Counted from the stretch's first letter, positions 1 to 6,662 are shown. The stretch: 12,532 nucleotides of DNA from Mariprofundaceae bacterium (GCA_027018975.1 JALUXN010000160.1:1-12532), one strand, 5' to 3'. Translations and numbers: made by a program. Notes: generated by a model from the letters alone, not told the origin.

Positions 1-1104
1 ACTGCCGGCATCAAGTTCTAGGAGCTTGGCCGGATTGCAGGTCATCTTGGCCAGCAGTTCGGGCAGGGTGAGGATGCCGTCGCGCACCAGCTGTAGGGAG
101 ACCGGCAGCATCGTCTCCAATCCGACAATGCCGAAGGCGGCGCAGGAAAGGCCGCAGCGCTTGTCATCTTCGTGGTGGGGCGCGTGGTCGGTGGCGATCA
201 CATCGATCGTACCGTCGCGCAACCCTTCGATCACCGCCAACCGATCCGCCTCGGTACGCAGCGGCGGGCTCATTTTGGCATCGGCATTGAAGCCGAGCAC
301 CTCCGCTTCGGTCAGCGCAAAGTGGTGTGGTGCGGCTTCGGTGGTGACCTTCAACCCCTCCGCCTGCGCCGCGCGCACCATCGCCACCGCGCCCTGCGTG
401 GAGATGTGGGCGACGTGGTAACGCGCATCGACGCGGCGGGTGAGCATGATGTCGCGGGCGATCATGCTGTCTTCACCTTCAGCCGGCATACCGGCGACCC
501 CGAGTTGGGTGGAGATCCACCCCTCATTGATCGCGCCGCCAGCGGTGAGCTGCTTCTCCTCGGCGTGTTGGATCACCAGATAACCGAAGCTGCTGGCATA
601 TTCGAGCGCTTTGCGCATCACACCGGCGTGCCAGATCGGCATGCCGTCGTCGGAGAAGGCGACACAGCCGGCGCGCGCCAGTTCGCGCATTTCGGTGAGC
701 TCTTTGCCGTCGAGATTTTTGCTCACTGCGCCGATCGGGTGGACGTGACAGAGGCCGACCTGTTTGGCGCGCTCGATGATCTGAATGGCCACGCCGGCAT
801 GATCGATATGGGGGCCGGTATTGGGCATGCAGCAGATGGAGGTGACACCGCCAGCCACCGCTGCGCGCGAGCCGGACTCGATATCCTCTTTCCACTCCTG
901 CCCCGGTTCGCGCAGATGGACATGCATATCGATCAGCCCCGGGCAGACGATCTGGCCGCGCGCATCGATCGATTGCGCCGCCTCGCCCGCAAACTGCCCG
1001 ATGCCGGCGATGCGACCATCATCGACCCAGAGATCGCAGACCCGATCGACACCGTTCGCCGGATCGATCACTCTGCCGTCGCGAATCACCAGGTCGATGC
1101 TCAT
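1..1104 (-). CDS. pyrC: Dihydroorotase PyrC, class I, C-terminus cut by window edge
   Basis: Makes the third step of pyrimidine synthesis, the reversible cyclisation of carbamoyl-aspartate to dihydroorotate, in the cytosol. The 368 visible residues include every signature of an active class I zinc amidohydrolase: DMHVHLREPG (metal histidines 61 and 63), MPNT near 93, FSDDG with the bridging aspartate (152/153), QHAEE (His180), HVAHIST (His233) and ATDHAPH (Asp306). The family is about 420-430 residues, so roughly 60 C-terminal residues lie outside the window. The ATG at 1104 overlaps the pyrB stop as ATGA, which suggests translational coupling. Pseudomonas-type operons carry an inactive PyrC' at this position that has lost metal ligands; this copy has kept them, so it is probably catalytic and may also form a complex with PyrB, which is inference. 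Identity is very secure. Confidence 0.96.
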   Translation of the reverse strand, partial: MSIDLVIRDGRVIDPANGVDRVCDLWVDDGRIAGIGQFAGEAAQSIDARGQIVCPGLIDMHVHLREPGQEWKEDIESGSRAAVAGGVTSICCMPNTGPHIDHAGVAIQIIERAKQVGLCHVHPIGAVSKNLDGKELTEMRELARAGCVAFSDDGMPIWHAGVMRKALEYASSFGYLVIQHAEEKQLTAGGAINEGWISTQLGVAGMPAEGEDSMIARDIMLTRRVDARYHVAHISTQGAVAMVRAAQAEGLKVTTEAAPHHFALTEAEVLGFNADAKMSPPLRTEADRLAVIEGLRDGTIDVIATDHAPHHEDDKRCGLSCAAFGIVGLETMLPVSLQLVRDGILTLPELLAKMTCNPAKLLELDAGS

Positions 1105-2063
1105 GCCTCTGCCTCCGTTGCCGTTTCACTCACCGCTTCATCCTGACCGGCGCAGAGCGCGGTCAACACCGCCATGCGGATCGCCACACCATGCTCGACC
1201 TGCTGCAGAATATGGCTATGCACCGAGTCGGCGACATCGGTAGCGATCTCCACACCGCGATTCATCGGCCCCGGATGCAGCACCAGCGCCTCCGGCTTGG
1301 CCATGTTGAGCCGCTTGCGATTGAGCCCATACGCCTCGTGGTATTCGCGCACCGAGGGGAAGGCGCAGTTGTCGGTCAGCCGCTCGCTCTGGATGCGCAG
1401 CATATAGACCGCATCGGAGCCGGGCAGCGCATCGTCGAACTCGTGATAGATCTCGCAGCCATAGCGTTCGATCTCGGCCGGCAGCAGAGTTTTGGGGGCG
1501 ACGATGCGCAGCGTGTAGCCGAGCTTCTGGGCGGCGATCAGGTGTGAGCGAGCGACGCGCGAATGGGTGATGTCTCCGACCAGTGTGATCACTTTGCCGC
1601 GCGGTGTGCCCCACGCCTGCTTGAGGGTGAGCAGATCGGTGAGGATCTGGGTTGGATGTTCGTGCGCGCCGTCGCCGGCATTGACGATGGCGGTGTTGTG
1701 CAAGTAGTCGGCGAGGAACTCACAGGTGCCGGCGATGGCGTGGCGGATCACCAGTACATGCGGCTGCATGGCGGCCAGTGTCATGCCGGTATCGAGCAGC
1801 GACTCCCCCTTTTTGGTGGCACTGGTCGCGGCGGAGATGTTGATCACATCGGCGGAGAGGCGCTTGCCGGCCAGCTCGAAGCTGGTGCGGGTGCGGGTGG
1901 AGTTCTCGAAAAAGAGGTTGATGATCGTCTTGCCGCGCAGGGTGGGCGCCTTTTTGATGGCGCGCCGGTTCACATCGATAAAGGAGTAGCCGAGATTGAC
2001 CAGATAGTCGATCTGCGCTGCGCTCAGTTGCGCAATGCCGAAGAGATGCTGCATCGATTTCAT
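1101..2063 (-). CDS. pyrB: Aspartate carbamoyltransferase catalytic chain PyrB
   Basis: Condenses carbamoyl phosphate with aspartate to give carbamoyl-aspartate, the committed step of pyrimidine synthesis. The product is 320 residues, normal for the catalytic chain. Visible signatures are the carbamoyl-phosphate loop FFENSTRTRTSFE (residues 51-63, STRTR at 55-59), ATKKGESL (82-89), HEHPTQ (134-139), GDITHSRVARS (163-173) and HPGPMNRGVE near the C-terminus. I place the start at the ATG at 2063, which is preceded by AGGTGA with good spacing; an upstream in-frame start at 2093 would add ten residues with no family counterpart. The ATG overlaps the pyrR stop by ATGA, and the gene's own stop overlaps pyrC by ATGA. 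No pyrI regulatory chain is seen nearby, consistent with the PyrB-PyrC class of enzyme rather than the enteric PyrBI type. Confidence 0.97.
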   Translation of the reverse strand: MKSMQHLFGIAQLSAAQIDYLVNLGYSFIDVNRRAIKKAPTLRGKTIINLFFENSTRTRTSFELAGKRLSADVINISAATSATKKGESLLDTGMTLAAMQPHVLVIRHAIAGTCEFLADYLHNTAIVNAGDGAHEHPTQILTDLLTLKQAWGTPRGKVITLVGDITHSRVARSHLIAAQKLGYTLRIVAPKTLLPAEIERYGCEIYHEFDDALPGSDAVYMLRIQSERLTDNCAFPSVREYHEAYGLNRKRLNMAKPEALVLHPGPMNRGVEIATDVADSVHSHILQQVEHGVAIRMAVLTALCAGQDEAVSETATEAEA

Positions 2064-2580
2064 GATTTCACCTGCCTCTGTGCCACCCGCCACGCCCCGT
2101 CGTGCATGAGCTCGACATGCATGCGCGGATCGGCACGGGTCGTCAATCCAACAGCATCGGCATGGATCGGCAGCTCGCGACCACCGCGATCGACCAGCAC
2201 CGCAAGCCGAATCGCCGCCGGTCGGCCATAGTCGAAGAGCTCACCCATCGCGGCGCGGATGGTGCGGCCGGTGTAGAGCACGTCGTCGATCAGCCAGATC
2301 GTTTTGCCGTTGATATCGAAGGGTAGTTCGCTGGGGCGCACCTCGGGATTGGGGGCGATGGTGTCGAGATCGTCACGATAGAAGCTGATATCCAGATTGC
2401 CGCGCAGGATGTGATGCTGCTGCGCCAGTTCACGCTCGATACGATCGGCGACCACCGCACCGCCGCGATGGATGCCGATCAAGAGATCTCATCCCCCTCA
2501 GTTGCCTCCGCTTGAATCGCCGCACAGAGCTGCGCGATGGCGTGCTCCACCGCTGCGGTGTCGAAAAGGGTATCAGGCAT
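2060..2580 (-). CDS. pyrR: PyrR, pyrimidine operon regulator/uracil phosphoribosyltransferase, split by an apparent one-base frameshift
   Basis: PyrR proteins are PRTase-fold proteins; those of Bacillus bind pyr mRNA and control attenuation, and many have uracil phosphoribosyltransferase activity. The C-terminal 140 residues (2482 to 2060) are clear: IGIHRGG, DISFYRDDL, VRPSELPFDI, the PRPP loop LIDDVLYTGRT, ELFDYGRPA and DRGGRELP. The expected N-terminus, starting MPDTLFDTAAVEHAIAQL at the ATG at 2580, is present in a different frame and meets TGA after 33 residues, exactly where the downstream frame picks up. One missing base near 2480-2487 explains it. The ATG at 2580 overlaps the ruvX stop by 8 bases, supporting it as the real start. 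The stop and a TTG codon overlap as TTGA at the break, with GAGGGGGA upstream, so reinitiation giving two fragments is conceivable. Otherwise this is a pseudogene or an assembly error. Confidence 0.85.
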
Positions 2581-3040
2581 GGCTTGCGCTCCGGCTGGGT
2601 TGCGTGGTCCGGGTAAATTCAGGATGCGTGGCGAGGAAATCTTCAAGGATCACGGCGGCGGCAGTCTGATCGAGCCGCTCTTTCACCTTTTTTTCGCTCA
2701 ACCCCTGCGCGAAGAGGCGCTCTTTGGCAGTCCAGGTCGAGAGGCGCTCATCTTGAAATTGGATCGGCAGCTTGCAGCTCTTGCCCAGCTCTTCGGCCGC
2801 AGCGCGTGCATCGGCGGCCTGTACCCCTTCGCTGCCATCCATGTTTTTCGGCAGTCCGACGACGATGCCCTTGCAGCCGTACTCCTGAATCAGTTTGCCC
2901 AGCTGTTGTGGCCAGCCGCGATCGTTGCGGTGCAGGCAGGTGATGCCACGGCAGGAGAAGCCGAATCGATCGGCTACGGCCACACCGATCCGCTTCATGC
3001 CGACATCGAGGGCAATGAACGGGGGGGCGAAAATGGGCAT
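2573..3040 (-). CDS. ruvX: RuvX/YqgF family Holliday junction resolvase-like nuclease
   Basis: YqgF/RuvX is an essential RNase H-fold protein in many bacteria, linked to pre-16S rRNA 5'-end processing and, by fold, to Holliday junction resolution. From the ATG at 3040 the product has 155 residues (E. coli 138). It shows the fold's acidic positions and signatures: ALDVGMKRIGVAVAD with Asp12, IVVGLPKNMDGSEG (59-72), the DERLST motif (97-102) and LDQTAAAVILE with Asp124. In-frame ATGs at 3058 and 3091 are alternatives; none has a good ribosome site. I prefer 3040 because the family begins a few residues before the DVG strand. An 18-base tandem duplication (3032-3067) accounts for two of the ATGs. 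It lies between the reductase gene and pyrR, overlapping pyrR by 8 bases, the same neighbour order as in Pseudomonas. Confidence 0.93.
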   Translation of the reverse strand: MPIFAPPFIALDVGMKRIGVAVADRFGFSCRGITCLHRNDRGWPQQLGKLIQEYGCKGIVVGLPKNMDGSEGVQAADARAAAEELGKSCKLPIQFQDERLSTWTAKERLFAQGLSEKKVKERLDQTAAAVILEDFLATHPEFTRTTQPSRSASHA

Positions 3041-3062
3041 GGAGTCAGTGGCGGGCATGGAA

Positions 3063-3779
3063 TCAGTGGTTGAGCAGGATGCGGCTGTCATTAAAGCCGA
3101 GATTCTGCAGCGTTTGCGTACAAGCGTCCACCATCACACTCATGCCGGCCAGGCAGGCTACAGCGTGGTCGCCGTCCGGCGCATCGCGTTCGATGGCGTG
3201 CTGCACATAGCCGATCGGCCCCGTCCAGTTGTCGCTGCCCATCTCCAGTGTGATCGAGACATCGATATGGTGGGCAGCCAGATCGGCCAGCTCCTCGGTG
3301 AGCAGCTGATGCATCTCGGTCAAGAAACCGGCGTAGATGGCGACTTTGCCGTAATCCTCGCGGTGGGCGATGATATCAAGCCAGGTGCTGCGCAGCGGCG
3401 CGATGCCGGTGCCGACGCCGATCAGATAGACATCGTCGCCACGGAATGGGGTAAGGTCGAACCCTTTGCCCATCGGCCCCTCAACATCGAGCAGCGCGCC
3501 AATCTCAATATCACAGAGGTAGGCAGAGAGCGAGCCGGCGTTTTTGACAAAGAACTCGAAGCAGTCCGGTGTATTGGGGGCGGAGGCGATGGCGAAGTAG
3601 CCGGGCGCCGGCTCCGTCAGCCCCGGCAGGCCAAGGCGCACATACTGGCCGGGGGTGAATGAGACGAGCTGCCCCTCGACCGGTTCGAGGATAAGATGGA
3701 TGACGGTGTCCTGACAATCGGCGGCGGTGAGGCGCAAATTCTCTTTCACCCGCATGCGATATGTAGAAGAGTGCTGCAC
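3063..3779 (-). CDS. FAD/NAD(P)-binding oxidoreductase of the ferredoxin-NADP reductase superfamily
   Basis: A 238-residue flavoprotein reductase with the two FNR-superfamily domains: an N-terminal FAD barrel with PGQYVRLGLPG followed by GYFAIASAP in place of the usual RxYS motif, then a nucleotide-binding domain with YLIGVGTGIAPLRS. The end (GPIGYVQHAI, then CLAGMSVMVDACTQTL and LLNH) resembles, as far as I recall, the small FNR-like proteins related to plant pKIWI502, which also have an LAIAS motif. Its position ahead of pyr genes suggests PyrK, the electron-transfer subunit of dihydroorotate dehydrogenase, but PyrK needs four C-terminal cysteines for a 2Fe-2S cluster and they are absent. 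The natural electron partner is unknown. The GTG at 3779 has GGAGG 14 bases upstream, a long spacing; the ATG at 3755 is an alternative start. It is the first gene of the leftward operon. Confidence 0.85.
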   Translation of the reverse strand: MQHSSTYRMRVKENLRLTAADCQDTVIHLILEPVEGQLVSFTPGQYVRLGLPGLTEPAPGYFAIASAPNTPDCFEFFVKNAGSLSAYLCDIEIGALLDVEGPMGKGFDLTPFRGDDVYLIGVGTGIAPLRSTWLDIIAHREDYGKVAIYAGFLTEMHQLLTEELADLAAHHIDVSITLEMGSDNWTGPIGYVQHAIERDAPDGDHAVACLAGMSVMVDACTQTLQNLGFNDSRILLNH

Positions 3780-3843
3780 TGAAGAGATATTCGCCTCCGA
3801 TTCACGTTGGGATGAACTGTTACGCGACTGGTTTCGTTGGGTT

Positions 3844-3857
3844 TGAGTCGCGACTCA
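3844..3857. repeat. Perfect 14-base palindrome in the divergent intergenic region
   Basis: TGAGTCGCGACTCA is a perfect dyad lying between the leftward reductase/pyr operon and rightward prmA. The inner AGTCGC (3846-3851) can alternatively pair with GCGACT at 3824-3829, so two mutually exclusive hairpins are possible. An operator for a dimeric regulator is plausible but not demonstrated. The octamer GAACTGTT flanks it on both sides (3814-3821 and 3869-3876). Confidence 0.5.
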
Positions 3858-3883
3858 GCCACGTACTGGAACTGTTCAGATCG

Positions 3884-3971
3884 CCCATGGTTTGCTCGAT
3901 AGCAAGGCGAACACGAGCAGTGTGCTGCTGCACACGAGCATGTTCAACGCCGCTAGCGGACAAACCATGGG
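3884..3971. repeat. 88-base structured inverted repeat upstream of prmA
   Basis: CCCATGGTTTG (3884-3894) and CAAACCATGGG (3961-3971) are perfect 11-base inverted arms. Inside them further nested pairs fit in register: TAGC/GCTA, GGCG/CGCC, AACA/TGTT and GTGTGC/GCACAC closing on a TGCT loop, with a few small bulges. About 30 base pairs can form over 88 bases, giving one long hairpin in RNA or a cruciform in DNA. It ends 56 bases before the prmA ATG. It could be a leader-RNA structure, a small RNA or a miniature repeat element; no flanking target duplication is visible. Function is unknown. Confidence 0.6.
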
Positions 3972-4027
3972 ATGAGATGAGTAGTTCCCCACGAGCAGGG
4001 GTGAATTGGATAGAAGGAGAGAAGAAG

Positions 4028-4897
4028 ATGCAAGCATCAACATGCTTAGAGCTGCGCCTGCCGGCAACGGTGATCGAAGAAGAGCCCTTCGCACTGCTGG
4101 CCGCACAGCTCGATGCGCTGGGCAGTGCGGAGGAGATCGATGCCGACCTTGGCACGGGCGAACGCATCGCTTGGTTCGATCCAGAGGGTGATGCGGCAGC
4201 GCGGACGGCGGCGATCCACACGGCCTGCCGGTCAGCCGGTATTGAGGCGGATGCGATAACGCTGAACACCATCGCTCAACAGGATTGGGAGACCGCATGG
4301 CAGCGCGATTGGCATGGCATGGCGGTCGGCGAACGGCTCTGGGTGCGCCCCTCATTTTGTGACGCGCCCAGCGATGACCGCATCGATATTGTTCTCGACC
4401 CCGGCATGGCCTTTGGCACCGGCACCCATCCGACCACGCAGCTCTGCCTCTGCGCCATTGAGCGCTGCTGCAGCGCCGATTATCCACCCGCCACCCTGCT
4501 CGACATGGGCGCCGGCTCCGGTCTGCTGGCGATTGCGGCGCTGAAACTGGGCGTGCGCGAGTCGCTGGCGATCGATATGGAGGAGGATTCTGTCGCCGCC
4601 TGCCGCGCCAATGCGGCGATCAATGGGGTGCGACTGGATGTGGCGTTGGATGATACGCCGCCGACGGCGCAGTTCGATCTGGTGGTAGCCAATATCCTCG
4701 CCTCGCCGCTGGTCTGGATGGCCAAGGAGCTGGCCGCCACAGTGGCGGATCGATTGGTGCTTTCCGGCCTGCTGATCGAGCAGGTGGACGATGTCGCCGC
4801 TGCCTACTGCCCCGAAGGGTTGCGCGAGGTGCGGCGCGATGCGCAGCAGGAGTGGGCATCGGTGGAGTTTTGTCGTGATACTGACGCAAGCGACTGA
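4028..4897 (+). CDS. prmA: Ribosomal protein L11 methyltransferase PrmA
   Basis: PrmA is the SAM-dependent enzyme that trimethylates ribosomal protein L11. The 289-residue product has the family order: an N-terminal L11-recognition domain, then DWETAWQRDW (86-95), LWVRPSF (104-110), LDPGMAFGTGTHPTT (123-137), the SAM-binding loop LLDMGAGSGLLAIAALKLG (157-175), the acidic AIDMEEDSV and the VVANILASPL motif. The start is the ATG at 4028, with AAGGAG at 4014-4019. The reading frame stays open upstream to 3812, but that part is cysteine- and arginine-rich, matches nothing in the family and crosses the inverted repeat, so I exclude it. The next gene, anmK, begins inside the last codons of prmA. 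Length and motifs are normal. Confidence 0.95.
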   Translation: MQASTCLELRLPATVIEEEPFALLAAQLDALGSAEEIDADLGTGERIAWFDPEGDAAARTAAIHTACRSAGIEADAITLNTIAQQDWETAWQRDWHGMAVGERLWVRPSFCDAPSDDRIDIVLDPGMAFGTGTHPTTQLCLCAIERCCSADYPPATLLDMGAGSGLLAIAALKLGVRESLAIDMEEDSVAACRANAAINGVRLDVALDDTPPTAQFDLVVANILASPLVWMAKELAATVADRLVLSGLLIEQVDDVAAAYCPEGLREVRRDAQQEWASVEFCRDTDASD

Positions 4898-6035
4898 ACC
4901 GCGCCTGTTCATCGGCATGATGTCCGGCACCTCGGTGGATGGCATCGATGTCGCCATTGTGCGCTGCGACGATGATGGCATCGAACTCTGCCTCTTCGCC
5001 GAGCAGACGATGCCGGAGAAGGTGCGGCAGGCGATTTTCCGTTTGATGGAACCGGGTTTTGGCGAGATCGACAACCTCGGCGCGCTCGACTACGCGCTCG
5101 GCGAGCTCTACGCCGAGGCGGCACTGGCGGCGATTCGGGCGGCGGGTCTGTCACCCAACGACATCACCGCCATCGGTAACCACGGCCAAACCATCCGCCA
5201 CCGCCCCGATTTTCGCTACCCATTTTCGCTGCAGATCGGCTCCGCCGCCGTCATTGCAGAGCGCACCGGCATCACCACCGTCTCCGATTTCCGCAGCCGC
5301 GACATCGCCTGTGGCGGCCAAGGCGCACCGCTGGTGCCGTTCGCCCACGCCCAGCTCTTCGCCGCAAATGATGCAAACACCGCCATCCTCAATCTCGGCG
5401 GCATTGCCAATATCACTTGGCTGGGGCGGGATGGAGCCATCACCGGCTTCGATTGCGGCCCCGGCAATCTATTGATGGATGGCCTGATGCAGCGCATCGA
5501 TGGCAGCCGCTACGATCGCGACGGCACATTGGCGGCGGCAGGCCAAGTCTGCGAGCCACTGCTAGCAGCATTGATGCGCCACCCCTTTCTGCGGCAGGAG
5601 CCGCCAAAATCGGCCGGTCGCGAAACCTTCGGCGCAGCAGAGCTGGCACAGGTGGAGAGCTGGCCGGATCTATCCGATGCCGACCGCATGGCAACGCTCA
5701 CCATGCTGACAGTCGAAGCCGTCGTCGCGAGCTGCCGCTTTCTGCCCGCCACGCCCGATCGCTGGCTCATCTGCGGCGGCGGCGCGCGCAACCATCACTT
5801 GATGCAGCAGTTGCAAAGGCGTCTGGCTCCTGCCGTAGTGGAGAGCACGCAAGTCGCCGGTATCGATCCGCAAGCCGTGGAGGCCGTCAGTTTCGCCCTG
5901 CTCGCCCGAGCTACCCTCGACGGCGTCGCCAACACCATCCCCTCCGTCACCGGCGCTAAGCGCCCCGTTTGCGGCGGCCAGATCACACCGAAACAACGGC
6001 AGGTATTAACTCATCGCAGCAAAACATCCCAATAG
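4875..6035 (+). CDS. anmK: Anhydro-N-acetylmuramic acid kinase AnmK
   Basis: AnmK hydrolyses and phosphorylates 1,6-anhydro-N-acetylmuramic acid to MurNAc-6-phosphate during cell-wall recycling. The 386-residue product (family about 370) has the ASKHA-type motifs in order: FIGMMSGTSVDGIDVA (12-27), GNHGQTIRHRP (101-111), SDFRSRDIACGGQGAPLVP (137-155), LNLGGIANIT (172-181), GFDCGPGN (191-198) with the catalytic aspartate at 193, and ICGGGARN further on. The start is the GTG at 4875, preceded by GGTGGAG; it gives nearly the family N-terminus and a 23-base overlap with prmA. Longer in-frame starts would read back through prmA. The C-terminal end is slightly longer than usual (THRSKTSQ). The substrate is produced by AmpD/NagZ-type enzymes not present here. 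Confidence 0.95.
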   Translation: MILTQATEPRLFIGMMSGTSVDGIDVAIVRCDDDGIELCLFAEQTMPEKVRQAIFRLMEPGFGEIDNLGALDYALGELYAEAALAAIRAAGLSPNDITAIGNHGQTIRHRPDFRYPFSLQIGSAAVIAERTGITTVSDFRSRDIACGGQGAPLVPFAHAQLFAANDANTAILNLGGIANITWLGRDGAITGFDCGPGNLLMDGLMQRIDGSRYDRDGTLAAAGQVCEPLLAALMRHPFLRQEPPKSAGRETFGAAELAQVESWPDLSDADRMATLTMLTVEAVVASCRFLPATPDRWLICGGGARNHHLMQQLQRRLAPAVVESTQVAGIDPQAVEAVSFALLARATLDGVANTIPSVTGAKRPVCGGQITPKQRQVLTHRSKTSQ

Positions 6036-6156
6036 CGTCTGAGAACGTCATTCGTCAGTTCCCTTGTGTTGTACGCTCCGCATAGTAACGAGCGAAACTA
6101 TGATCTACTCGAAAAAAATCCATCCATGCAGGCGAATCTGCTTTATGACGAAATCC

Positions 6157-6187
6157 AACGCTGTCGTAAAAGTAGCGTTTGTTTCTT
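6157..6187 (+). terminator. Weak terminator-like hairpin between anmK and fdxA
   Basis: AACGCT (6157-6162) and AGCGTT (6174-6179) form a perfect 6-base stem around an 11-base loop, followed by a T-rich tract TTTGTTTCTT. The stem is short and the loop long, so it is a marginal terminator for the prmA-anmK transcript. It could equally be chance or part of the fdxA leader. The rest of 6036-6233 holds no gene; a TATGAT at 6099-6104 is the best -10-like hexamer but lacks a well-spaced -35. Confidence 0.3.
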
Positions 6188-6233
6188 AGCGCAGCTAGCT
6201 TACGCGACCAATTTCACTGTGAGGTAATCAGAT

Positions 6234-6578
6234 ATGGCTTTTGTTGTCACCCAGCTTTGTAAGGATTGTGTCGATACCGCATGCGTGGCGGTCTGCCCGG
6301 TGGACTGCTTCTATCAGCCCAAAGAGATCACCGACGAGACACCGAACATGCTCTACATCTCGCCGGAAGAGTGCATCGATTGCGCCGTCTGCGAACCGGA
6401 GTGCCCTTGGGAGGCGATCTATCCGGAGGAGGATGTGCCGGAGGTCTTCGAGAGTGATATTGCGCTCAACGAGAAGTGCGATGAAGAGCGCGTTGCTTTC
6501 GATTTGGCCGAAGTCAAAGACCACACCCCGCCGACTGCCGAAGAGGTGGCTGCCAACAAGGCGAAATACGGTCTGTAA
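6234..6578 (+). CDS. fdxA: 7Fe ferredoxin, FdxA type ([3Fe-4S][4Fe-4S])
   Basis: A 114-residue soluble electron carrier of the Azotobacter ferredoxin I family. The cysteines follow the 7Fe pattern: Cys9, Cys12, Cys17, Cys21-Pro and Cys25 in the first half (CVAVCPVDCFY), and Cys47, Cys50, Cys53, Cys57-Pro in ECIDCAVCEPECPWEAI. By homology the 3Fe cluster uses Cys9, Cys17 and Cys57, and the 4Fe cluster Cys21, Cys47, Cys50 and Cys53. A stretch of about eight extra residues (QPKEITDETPN) lies between the two halves relative to the Azotobacter protein. The C-terminal tail is acidic, as is usual. The ATG has GAGG at 6221-6224. It stands alone: its own strong terminator follows, and gaps of more than 80 bases flank it. 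Which oxidoreductase it serves cannot be told from the window. Confidence 0.95.
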   Translation: MAFVVTQLCKDCVDTACVAVCPVDCFYQPKEITDETPNMLYISPEECIDCAVCEPECPWEAIYPEEDVPEVFESDIALNEKCDEERVAFDLAEVKDHTPPTAEEVAANKAKYGL

Positions 6579-6597
6579 CGGCACTCTCAACACATCC

Positions 6598-6627
6598 AAA
6601 GCGCATGGTGACTCATGCGCTTTTTTT
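6598..6627 (+). terminator. Strong rho-independent terminator after fdxA
   Basis: AAAGCGCATG and CATGCGCTTT form a perfect 10-base stem around the loop GTGACT, followed directly by seven Ts (6621-6627). It lies 20 bases after the fdxA stop and only 35 bases before the rlmN ATG, so rlmN is largely insulated from fdxA transcription. The A-rich left side could also let it act weakly on the opposite strand. Confidence 0.92.
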
Positions 6628-6662
6628 GTATCCTTCTGATGCATAAAGTCGAATCGTCACCG

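Noticed and set aside
172..1146. Long plus-strand open frame of 324 codons opposite pyrC
   Set aside because: It is the antisense shadow of pyrC, whose minus-strand product has full family motifs; GC-rich codon use keeps the opposite frame open.
3063..3779. Assignment of the FNR-like gene as pyrK
   Set aside because: The C-terminal 2Fe-2S cysteine motif that defines PyrK is absent, and no pyrD lies in the window.
3815..3865. Possible tRNA remnant (GGGTTTGAGTC followed by CAGCCA)
   Set aside because: No acceptor, D or anticodon arms can be folded around it; the signal comes from the 14-base palindrome.
3981..4009. CRISPR-repeat-like sequence resembling a type I-E repeat (GTTCCCC, then GGGGTGAA)
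   Set aside because: Only a single copy, with no second repeat at spacer distance and no cas genes; the likeness is probably just a small CCCC/GGGG hairpin.
3812..4027. In-frame N-terminal extension of prmA by 72 codons
   Set aside because: The sequence is Cys/Arg-rich and unlike PrmA, it crosses the structured repeat, and a good ribosome site serves the ATG at 4028.
3876..4487. Minus-strand open frame of 203 codons across the inverted repeat and the prmA start
   Set aside because: Low-complexity Ser/Leu/Arg-rich product, no ribosome site, and mostly antisense to prmA.
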